12,026 nt of DNA from a bacterium HR20 (lineage in GTDB: Bacteria; Bacteroidota; Ignavibacteria; Kapaibacteriales; NICIL-2): contig BEHW01000067.1 in NCBI GenBank assembly GCA_002898675.1, positions 1-12,026 of the forward strand. The letters run 5' to 3'. Below are positions 6,790-12,026 of this stretch, piece by piece (positions within the stretch are counted from its first letter, which is position 1; every line of letters begins with the position of its first letter). The notes below the pieces were generated by a model. That model had not been told where the DNA came from. It saw only the letters and a program-made list of their open reading frames with translations, and did not search any database. A program made the position numbers and the translations under genes.

Positions 6790-7398
6790 ATGGATGCTCT
6801 CGTTCGACAGCACTTGGAGCATTCAATTCAAACCAAGCAGGCATTGCTTGAGCGCTGTGTGTCCGATATTGTTCAAACGGGCAAACGTTTGGCGAGTGCT
6901 CTCGAGCAAGGGGGAAAGGTGTTGCTCTGTGGTAATGGTGGCTCTGCTGCCGATGCACAGCACATAGCGGCAGAGCTTGTCGTTCGGTACCGCGGGCAAG
7001 TGCAGCGTCGCGCACTTCCAGCGATCGCGCTGACCGTTGATCCTTCGCTGATGACTGCAGGCGGCAACGACATTGGGTTCGAACACGTGTTTGCTCGTGC
7101 AGTTGAAGCGTTGGGTCGGAGGGGGGATATTCTTGTGGCAATTAGCACAAGTGGCAAGTCGGAAAATGTTCGCCGTGCTGCTGAGCAGGCGCGGATGCAA
7201 GGGGTAGCCGTCATCGGTCTGCTCGGCTGCGATGGCGGCCCAATAGCTGCTCTGTGCGATGATGCAGTTATTGTCCCAAGTACCGTGACAGCGCATATCC
7301 AAGAATGCCACATCACGATTGGGCATATTTGGTGCAGCATCATCGAGGCTCAACTTTTTCCGGAGATCGTGACCGCAGCAGGGCTGGACGCTTTGTAA
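6790..7398 (+). CDS. gmhA: Phosphoheptose isomerase (sedoheptulose 7-phosphate isomerase) GmhA
   Basis: This 202-residue cytoplasmic SIS-domain enzyme converts sedoheptulose 7-phosphate to D-glycero-D-manno-heptose 7-phosphate, the first step to the heptoses of lipopolysaccharide core or S-layer glycans. The phosphate-binding loop CGNGGSAADAQHIAAEL is at residues 47-63. A second SIS loop, STSGKSENV, follows. The zinc ligands known from E. coli GmhA are matched by His58, Glu62, Gln171 and His179; the last two lie in HIQECHITIGH. The length is typical (about 190-200). The start is set by GGAGG at 6778-6782. The gene is divergent from rimM with a 50 bp gap that must hold both promoters. GATTTTTG at 6755-6762 is close to the Bacteroidota -7 element TAnnTTTG, but this is weak. 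The tRNA-Thr gene begins 17 bp after the stop. The other ADP-heptose genes are not nearby. Confidence 0.95.
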   Translation: MDALVRQHLEHSIQTKQALLERCVSDIVQTGKRLASALEQGGKVLLCGNGGSAADAQHIAAELVVRYRGQVQRRALPAIALTVDPSLMTAGGNDIGFEHVFARAVEALGRRGDILVAISTSGKSENVRRAAEQARMQGVAVIGLLGCDGGPIAALCDDAVIVPSTVTAHIQECHITIGHIWCSIIEAQLFPEIVTAAGLDAL

Positions 7399-7415
7399 TT
7401 TTGCGGTGTCGTGAT

Positions 7416-7488
7416 GCCACTTTAGCTCAGTTGGTAGAGCAGCTGACTTGTAATCAGCAGGTCGCCGGTTCGAGTCCGGCAGGTGGCT
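7416..7488 (+). tRNA. tRNA-Thr (anticodon UGU)
   Basis: The cloverleaf can be folded by hand over 73 bases. The acceptor stem is GCCACTT (7416-7422) with AGGTGGC (7481-7487), including one G-U pair. The D stem is GCTC (7425-7428) with GAGC (7437-7440). The anticodon stem is GCTGA (7442-7446) with TCAGC (7454-7458), and the loop CTTGTAA puts anticodon TGT at 7449-7451, reading ACA (Thr). The T stem is GCCGG (7464-7468) with CCGGC (7476-7480), and the loop TTCGAGT is canonical. The discriminator base is T at 7488. The 3' CCA is not encoded. It is probably transcribed together with gmhA, since only 17 bp separate them. Confidence 0.97.
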
Positions 7489-7634
7489 CTTGGTCTGGCT
7501 GGGAACGCAGTGTATCGAGTGTAGCACTGAGTGCGGGGAATCGTCGCAATTGCGTACTTCTACGTATTGAGTCAGGGTGCAAATCCACAGTAAGTTCGCC
7601 ACCGTCGAACGACACAATCGTTGTGGGTACTCAG
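7489..7634. other. Intergenic region between tRNA-Thr and the TPR gene
   Basis: These 146 bp hold no gene that I can support. Visible features are an imperfect hairpin candidate, CAGTG (7508-7512) with CACTG (7525-7529) and a 12-base loop but no T-tract, and a perfect 10-base palindrome, CGCAATTGCG (7545-7554). Neither is a convincing terminator. A promoter for the TPR gene is expected here but none stands out. Confidence 0.3.
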
Positions 7635-9068
7635 ATGTTTGAATTCAATGATGCCGAATGGTCGAGCCTACGCTCTGAGTTTGATGCCGAAGAGCTTCTC
7701 CGCCAATGTGTGCGTGCACACACGCAGGGTTCCCTCCAAGCCATCGAAGGAGGCCTTTGTCTGCCAGAGCAATTGGAGCACCTCACCAGCTACTGCCTGG
7801 AACGGGAGCGTTTTCAGGAAGCACTCGCCGTGGCATCGCTCTGGACAATGCTTGCACCGTACAGCGCTGAAGCATGGGATAAACTCGGTGTGGCGTACAG
7901 CGGAGTTCGAAGCCACCGCCAAGCTGTTGAGGCATTTGAGAAGGCACTGGCATGCAATCCAAACGATGTGGAAATCATTCTGCATTTAGCCGCTGCCTAT
8001 AGCGATGCTGGCATTGTATCAGAGGCTGAGGCGTATCTCAACTATGCGCTTCTGCTCGATCCATCGTGTGAAGATGCGATCTGGCAGAAAGCAGTCTTCG
8101 CGCAGCGCCGGGGATACTACCGGGATGCAATCGAACTCTATGAGCGATTGGCAGACTCACCGCACTACGCACGAGAGGCACTGTTCGAGTTGGGCTTCTG
8201 CTACGACTGCTGTCAACGCTTCGATGATGCTTGCATTGCGTACGAACGCGCCATCGAGCTCGATCCATACAATGCGGATGCATGGTTCAATCGCGGTATC
8301 GTGCTCGCTCGGGCTGGGCGGTACGCAGAAGCGATCGAAAGCTACGACTATGCGCTTGCAATTTCTCCTGCGCACGTTGGCGCTCTCTACAACAAGGCGA
8401 ATCTCCTCTCCTTGGTTGGCAGGCTTGAGGCCGCCATTGAATGTTACCGCGAGGCTCTTTCCCACGACAGAAGCGATCCTGCGATCTGGCAGAATCTGGG
8501 AAGTACGCTCGGGGAGCTTGGACGTTATCACGAAGCGATCGAAGCATTCACGGAAGCAATTGCCCGCGCGCCAGAATACTTCGAGGCGTACTTTGGACGC
8601 GGTACATGCTATGATGCACTGGGGAACCCTGGCGCCGCACTCGTAGATTACGACACTGCACTCCGTTTTCAGAGTGCCTATGCCGAACTTTGGTATGCGC
8701 GTGCAGAAGCACTCGTCAAGCTCGGCATCAACCAAGAAGCGATTCAGTCATATGAGACTGCGTTGAAACTCGATCCACAGAATGCATTGTGCTGGTACGA
8801 CTATGCGATGGTCCTGGCGACACTGCGACGTTATACCGAAGCTACGGAAGCACTCCACCGAGCGACGATGGTAGCGCCTCAGTGGGCAGATCCATACTTT
8901 GCGCTTGTCAAAGTGTATCTACTCTGCGGAAATGTTGCTGCAGCTCGTGATGCTCTCCAATCTGCGATAGCGCTCGATCCACTGCGAAAAGATGCATTCG
9001 AAGCAGAGCTTCTTGCACTTTTGCCAGAGCAAAGCATCCTGCATCTACGTTCTCCGAAAAGTCCATAA
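7635..9068 (+). CDS. Tetratricopeptide-repeat (TPR) protein, about twelve repeats
   Basis: This 477-residue protein is almost entirely a TPR solenoid. From about residue 48 to 465 I count twelve successive 33-35-residue units of the W-x-x-(L/R)-G/A-x-x-x-x-x-x-G-x-x-x-x-A-(I/L)-x-x-(Y/F)-x-x-A-(I/L)-x-x-x-P type. Clear examples are AWFNRGIVLARAGRYAEAIE and IWQNLGSTLGELGRYHEAIE. The N-terminal 45 residues are acidic and lack repeats. There is no signal peptide, membrane segment or catalytic domain, so it is probably a cytoplasmic scaffold that binds other proteins through the solenoid groove; the partner is unknown. The ATG at 7635 was chosen because upstream codons are not protein-like and run back through the tRNA gene. 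A GTG at 7623 is possible. No Shine-Dalgarno sequence is seen. The gene lies 78 bp upstream of feoA, on the same strand, with no clear functional link. Confidence 0.9.
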   Translation: MFEFNDAEWSSLRSEFDAEELLRQCVRAHTQGSLQAIEGGLCLPEQLEHLTSYCLERERFQEALAVASLWTMLAPYSAEAWDKLGVAYSGVRSHRQAVEAFEKALACNPNDVEIILHLAAAYSDAGIVSEAEAYLNYALLLDPSCEDAIWQKAVFAQRRGYYRDAIELYERLADSPHYAREALFELGFCYDCCQRFDDACIAYERAIELDPYNADAWFNRGIVLARAGRYAEAIESYDYALAISPAHVGALYNKANLLSLVGRLEAAIECYREALSHDRSDPAIWQNLGSTLGELGRYHEAIEAFTEAIARAPEYFEAYFGRGTCYDALGNPGAALVDYDTALRFQSAYAELWYARAEALVKLGINQEAIQSYETALKLDPQNALCWYDYAMVLATLRRYTEATEALHRATMVAPQWADPYFALVKVYLLCGNVAAARDALQSAIALDPLRKDAFEAELLALLPEQSILHLRSPKSP

Positions 9069-9111
9069 CCTCCACGACAAAGGCGAGAGCAAAGAATGCG
9101 ATTTCTTCTCG

Positions 9112-9119
9112 TAATTTTG
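9112..9119 (+). promoter_or_regulatory. Candidate -7 promoter element for feoAB
   Basis: TAATTTTG fits the Bacteroidota sigma-factor -7 consensus TAnnTTTG exactly and lies 27 bases before the feoA start, in the 78 bp gap after the TPR gene. The partner TTTG element expected about 20 bases upstream is absent, and no Fur-type palindrome is visible. It is a weak candidate only. Confidence 0.25.
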
Positions 9120-9146
9120 GAACAAGTCTAAATACGCGCTTACAAC

Positions 9147-9416
9147 ATGCTCTCGCTTGAGGCTCTGCCGTTGGGTACTCCCGCACGGATCGCAGCGGTT
9201 GCAGGCCCGTCTCCCTTCGTAGAACGGATGAAGGAGCTTGGCTTAGTTGAGGGAACCGTAGTTACGGTACTCCGGCGGTCGCTGTTTGGTGGAACGCTCC
9301 AGATACGCTACGGGAATGGGACGCTTGCAGTACGGCTTCCCTTTGCATCGGCAATTCGCGTTGAGCCGGTTTCCCAACCACTCCATCAGCACGAACCCCT
9401 CTGGCAGGCAGTCTAA
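9147..9416 (+). CDS. feoA: Ferrous iron transport protein FeoA
   Basis: This is an 89-residue SH3-like FeoA-domain protein, a small cytoplasmic partner that modulates the FeoB Fe(II) importer. Hallmarks are LPLGTPARIAAV near the N-terminus, then RMKELGLVEGTVVTVLRR, and a closing (A)VRLPFASAIRVEP segment. These follow the family order L-x-x-(L/M)-G-(L/I)-x-x-G-x-x-(V/I) and a final strand with A-x-x-I-x-V. The length is typical (75-90). The ATG at 9147 gives the standard short lead into the domain; no Shine-Dalgarno sequence is visible. feoB begins 5 bp after the stop, so the two form an operon. Confidence 0.93.
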   Translation: MLSLEALPLGTPARIAAVAGPSPFVERMKELGLVEGTVVTVLRRSLFGGTLQIRYGNGTLAVRLPFASAIRVEPVSQPLHQHEPLWQAV

Positions 9417-9421
9417 GAGCA

Positions 9422-11293
9422 ATGCGAGCAGTACCACGCAGGAATATCGCACTGGTCGGGGTTCCGAATTCAGGGAAAACGACGCTCTTCAATGCGCTGA
9501 CAGGTGCCCGGAAGAAAGTTGCTAACTACCCCGGCGTAACAGTTGAGCCAACGGTGGGCGTTCTCGCTAATCATGCTGAGACAATTGCATTGGTGGATTT
9601 GCCGGGGGTGTATAGTCTCTCGCCGAAATCGAGCGACGAAGAAATTACCAGCGCAGCTTTAAAAGGAGAGCTTGGTAATGTTCCGCCGTTCAATGGGATC
9701 GTGCTTATCCTCGATGCAACAAATCTCGAGAAGGGGCTCTTTCTGTTTTCGCAGCTGTTGGCGCTCCAAAAACCGATGCTCATCGCATTGACGATGATAG
9801 ATGAAGTCAAGCGTCGGGGAGCAACGCTCGATGATATTCTGCTGGAATCACGTCTTGGAGCTGCGGTTGTACCGATAGTCGGAACAAAAGGCATCGGTAT
9901 CACCGAACTCAAAACAAAGCTCTTCGATCATCAGCACTGGCGAGTACCACCGATGCACCTTCCACCGACTGCGTCGGTGGAGGAACGCATCGCGTGGGCA
10001 CGGCAGATCGCAAGCGAGGTACTTCGCAACGATAGGTTCGATGAACGCACCGAGCGACTCGATCGAATCCTTCTGCATCCGGTGTGGGGGATGGTTGCAT
10101 TTGTGATCGTAATGGCGCTCATCTTCCAATCCATTTTTACGTGGTCGCAGCCGCTCATGGATGCGATTGATAGCGGTTTCAGTACACTGCGTCAATGGAT
10201 TGTTGGAGATGCTGTCGCTCCACCGCTTGTGCTCGATTTTCTCGCCAATGGTGTTATCGCGGGCGTTGGGAGTGTCCTGGTGTTTGCTCCGCAGATCTTC
10301 GTGCTGATGGTGCTTGTGACGTTCCTGGAGGATAGCGGGTATATGGCACGCGCTGCGTTTCTGGTTGATCGCATGTTCGGTGTCTTTGGCTTGCAAGGGC
10401 GTTCGTTTATTCCGCTGTTGAGTTCGTATGCGTGCGCTATCCCGGGCATTTTATCTGCGCGGATGATCCCCTCGTATGCGGAGCGGATGGCGACGATGCT
10501 CGTCGCCCCACTGATGACGTGCTCAGCACGGCTACCAGTCTATACACTCCTGATCGCAGCGTTTGTACCGGCTGGCACAGTTGGCGGCTTTCTTTCGCTC
10601 CAAGCACTGGTGCTCGGTATGCTCTACGTGGCGGCAGCTGTTGTCGGTTTAGTAATTGCCTGGCTGCTCCGAAAAACTGTCCTTGCAGATGACCGGACGG
10701 CGTTTTTCATCGAATTCCCACCGTACCGTTTGCCACAGTGGCGAAATCTCCTTGTGCGAGCAACGATGCGGATGCAAGATTTTGTACAGACGGCAGGGAC
10801 GATCATACTGGCAATTTCGATCGTCCTGTGGGCACTTGCCACTTTTCCGCGTCTGGAGCCGCGGCCCGGTATGTCTGCTGATGAGTATCGCCGCGCACAG
10901 CTCGAGCAATCCTGGGCTGCACACGTGGGACGCATGGTCGCGCCAATCTTTCGTCCCATGCATTTCGACTGGCAGGTCACGCTTGGCATCATCGGCTCGT
11001 TCGCTGCACGGGAAGTATTCGTTTCGGTGATGGGGCAGCTCTACGCCGTCGGGCAGGATGACCCCGCAAGCGCTAGTCTCCGTGCTGCACTCCAGCAGCA
11101 GCTTAGTCCGCCGGTTGCATTTGCGGTGCTGGCATTCTACATGTTCGCATTGCAGTGCATGTCCACTGTAGCCGTCCTTCGACGGGAGACTGGCTCGTGG
11201 AAGTGGACGGCATTCGCATTCGTGTACATGTTCCTGCTCGCATATCTTGCTGCTGCAGGAACGTACAATATCGCGCGAGCGTTGTTGTCCTAA
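9422..11293 (+). CDS. feoB: Ferrous iron transporter FeoB
   Basis: This 623-residue inner-membrane Fe(II) importer has a cytoplasmic G domain. G1 is GVPNSGKT (13-20), the NYPGVTVE switch region (35-42) carries G2, and G3 is DLPG (59-62). G4 reads Thr124-Met-Ile-Asp127, where most FeoB proteins have Asn-x-x-Asp. A helical linker follows (near 185-200, VEERIAWARQIASEVL), then a membrane domain with about eight hydrophobic segments. Gate motifs are FLEDSGYMARAAFLVDR and SSYACAIPGILSAR, the latter holding the conserved pore-region Cys. Later come FDWQVTLGIIGSFAAREVFV and QCMSTVAVLRRETGSWKWTA. The protein is at the short end for the family (E. coli FeoB is 773) because it ends soon after the last helix. 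It is 5 bp downstream of feoA; no feoC is seen. The GroES-like gene starts 18 bp after the stop and may share the transcript. Confidence 0.97.
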   Translation: MRAVPRRNIALVGVPNSGKTTLFNALTGARKKVANYPGVTVEPTVGVLANHAETIALVDLPGVYSLSPKSSDEEITSAALKGELGNVPPFNGIVLILDATNLEKGLFLFSQLLALQKPMLIALTMIDEVKRRGATLDDILLESRLGAAVVPIVGTKGIGITELKTKLFDHQHWRVPPMHLPPTASVEERIAWARQIASEVLRNDRFDERTERLDRILLHPVWGMVAFVIVMALIFQSIFTWSQPLMDAIDSGFSTLRQWIVGDAVAPPLVLDFLANGVIAGVGSVLVFAPQIFVLMVLVTFLEDSGYMARAAFLVDRMFGVFGLQGRSFIPLLSSYACAIPGILSARMIPSYAERMATMLVAPLMTCSARLPVYTLLIAAFVPAGTVGGFLSLQALVLGMLYVAAAVVGLVIAWLLRKTVLADDRTAFFIEFPPYRLPQWRNLLVRATMRMQDFVQTAGTIILAISIVLWALATFPRLEPRPGMSADEYRRAQLEQSWAAHVGRMVAPIFRPMHFDWQVTLGIIGSFAAREVFVSVMGQLYAVGQDDPASASLRAALQQQLSPPVAFAVLAFYMFALQCMSTVAVLRRETGSWKWTAFAFVYMFLLAYLAAAGTYNIARALLS

Positions 11294-11311
11294 CAAGCAG
11301 TAGAAACGCCT

Positions 11312-11689
11312 ATGATGTCTGCAATGGAAGACCCCGTTGTGACGGACAAATTCATCGTGATCGGCGATCGGCTGCTCATCAAGCCGCTCCGCCCGGATAT
11401 GCAAACTCCCAGCGGTCTTTACTTACCGCCGACGGTCCAAGAAAACCAGAAAACGCAAAGTGGCTATGTCATCAAGACGGGACCGGGCTATCCTTTCCCG
11501 ATTCCGGCGGAGACCGACGAACCATGGAAAGAGCCGAGCGAACGCGTCCGCTACATTCCGCTCCAAGCGCAGGTTGGAGATTTAGCAATCTACCTCCAAC
11601 GGGATGCAATCGAAATTGAGTATGAAGGCGAGCGCTACGTCATCGTCCCACAGTCGGCTGTACTGCTGCTCATTCGAGAGGAGTTTTAG
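11312..11689 (+). CDS. GroES-like (Cpn10-fold) co-chaperonin paralogue
   Basis: This is a 125-residue protein. It aligns to GroES by eye: VIGDRLLIKPLRP (16-28) matches the GroES strand D-R-V-(I/L)-(V/I)-K, SGLYLPP (34-40) sits where GroES has GGIVL at the mobile loop, QSGYVIKTGPG (49-59) matches (R/K)-G-x-V-x-x-V-G-x-G, and QVGDLAIYL plus YVIVPQSAVLLLI match the last strands. It differs from true GroES (about 95 residues) by an extra proline-rich stretch, about residues 60-82, in the roof-loop region. I associate this longer form with Bacteroidota, where a separate groES is usually paired with groEL. No groEL is adjacent, so binding to GroEL is unproven. It may be co-transcribed with feoB, 18 bp upstream. 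Its last 20 bp overlap convergent dapA. The start could also be the ATG at 11315 or 11324. Confidence 0.8.
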   Translation: MMSAMEDPVVTDKFIVIGDRLLIKPLRPDMQTPSGLYLPPTVQENQKTQSGYVIKTGPGYPFPIPAETDEPWKEPSERVRYIPLQAQVGDLAIYLQRDAIEIEYEGERYVIVPQSAVLLLIREEF

Positions 11690-12026
11690 CTTGGGGGGGA
11701 TGATCTGGCTCTTTCTGCCTGGCAATTCCATAGCGGAGCAGCAGTGCATCAATCTTTTTCTTGCTTTCCAGTGACATCGGGACCAGCGGGAGTCGGTATG
11801 CTTCCTCGATGAGTCCCATGCGGGCAAGAATGTACTTGACCGGAAGAGGATTCGACTCGATGAAATTTGCCTGCATGAGGGGGAGGAGGTCCAACAGCAC
11901 CGATCGTGCAGTAGCAAAATCTTCGCGGAGTGCAGCACGGATTCCTTCACCGAATCGGCGTGGAAGGTAGTTCGAAACGACCGAAATAACTCCGCCGGCG
12001 CCGCACGCAAGGGCAGGGAGCGTGAG
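11670..12026 (-). CDS. dapA: 4-hydroxy-tetrahydrodipicolinate synthase DapA, C-terminal part only
   Basis: This is the C-terminal 118 residues of a DapA TIM-barrel enzyme, cut by the right window edge. DapA condenses pyruvate with aspartate semialdehyde in lysine and diaminopimelate synthesis. The visible part starts LTLPALACGAGGVISVVSNY, matching the family barrel-end (A)-x-G-(A)-x-G-(V/A)-I-S-(V)-x-(S/A)-N. It then has FGEGIRAAL, and FIESNPLPVKYILARMGLIE followed by YRLPLVPMS, matching the conserved N-P-(I/L)-P-V-K and (L)-R-L-P-L-x-P elements. The Schiff-base Lys and the active-site Tyr lie in the missing portion. The final residues, past KIDALLLRYGI, are polar and run over a C7 tract (plus-strand G7 at 11693-11699). 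The stop lies 20 bp inside the end of the GroES-like gene. Family length is about 290-300. Confidence 0.93.
   Translation of the reverse strand, partial: LTLPALACGAGGVISVVSNYLPRRFGEGIRAALREDFATARSVLLDLLPLMQANFIESNPLPVKYILARMGLIEEAYRLPLVPMSLESKKKIDALLLRYGIARQKEPDHPPQAKTPLE

Noticed and set aside
3635..7028. Possible HIP1-like GCGATCGC repeat family (copies at 3635-3642 and 7021-7028)
   Set aside because: I noted only two exact copies in 12 kb, both inside coding sequence; this is not the density seen where HIP1 is a real genome feature.
7416..7488. tRNA-Thr as an attachment site for an integrated element
   Set aside because: No integrase is present, I saw no repeat of the tRNA 3' end elsewhere in the window, and flanking genes look native.
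7576..7586. GGTGCAAATCC, resembling a conserved core of cobalamin riboswitches
   Set aside because: No B12 box, no CCGCAACGG-like partner at the right distance, and the downstream gene is a TPR protein with no cobalamin link.
6823..7617. A 264-codon minus-strand open frame covering gmhA and the tRNA
   Set aside because: Its SNRRPADYKSAALPTEL segment is simply the antisense of tRNA-Thr, a well-known spurious translation. The rest is antisense to the clear gmhA coding frame.
7305..7634. Upstream extension of the TPR protein frame through the tRNA gene
   Set aside because: The frame is open by chance. The translated residues are not protein-like, and the extension would encode the end of gmhA in another frame and the whole tRNA.
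10649..11404. A 251-codon minus-strand open frame opposite feoB
   Set aside because: It is antisense to well-conserved FeoB membrane segments, is rich in Cys, His and Arg, and has no recognisable domain.

Overview
This is a compact bacterial chromosome segment with twelve protein genes (two cut by the window edges) and one tRNA. It is ordinary housekeeping DNA: I see no mobile element, CRISPR array or phage gene. Several markers suggest the Bacteroidota-Chlorobiota (FCB) group, possibly a Kapabacteria- or Ignavibacteria-like lineage. These are a DUF3098 membrane protein, a GroES-like protein with a long roof insert of a kind I associate with that group, a divergent RsmI-type methylase, and almost no Shine-Dalgarno sequences. 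The base composition is moderately GC-rich by eye. The lineage is an inference from protein families and was not tested by a search.

Left part (1-3168). The 3' portion of an RsmI-family rRNA methylase gene comes first, carrying a long His/Arg/Gln-rich tail. It meets a small DUF3098 membrane protein gene tail to tail, with only 2 bp between the stops. A divergent intergenic region of roughly 100 bp follows, then an orphan OppA/DppA-type solute-binding lipoprotein.

Middle (3175-6739). An AlbA_2-winged-helix protein gene starts 6 bp after the lipoprotein gene and overlaps recQ by 26 bp, so the three probably form one transcription unit. recQ runs convergently into rimM and the coding regions overlap by 39 bp. 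rimM stands apart from the ribosomal operon in which it is usually found.

Right part (6790-12026). gmhA (sedoheptulose-7-phosphate isomerase) has the only convincing Shine-Dalgarno sequence in the window. It is followed 17 bp later by tRNA-Thr(UGU). Next come a protein made almost entirely of about twelve TPR repeats, the ferrous-iron uptake pair feoA-feoB, and a GroES-like protein gene. The last overlaps the 3' end of a convergent, truncated dapA by 20 bp.

The genes serve translation (RsmI-like protein, RimM, tRNA-Thr), DNA maintenance (RecQ), transport (solute-binding protein, FeoAB), envelope sugar synthesis (GmhA), lysine/diaminopimelate synthesis (DapA) and protein folding or assembly (GroES-like, TPR). 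I found no strong case for a new biological system. The items most worth a second look are the methylase tail, the overlapping AlbA_2-recQ pair, the GroES-like protein, the Thr at the FeoB G4 motif, and the overlapping convergent gene ends.
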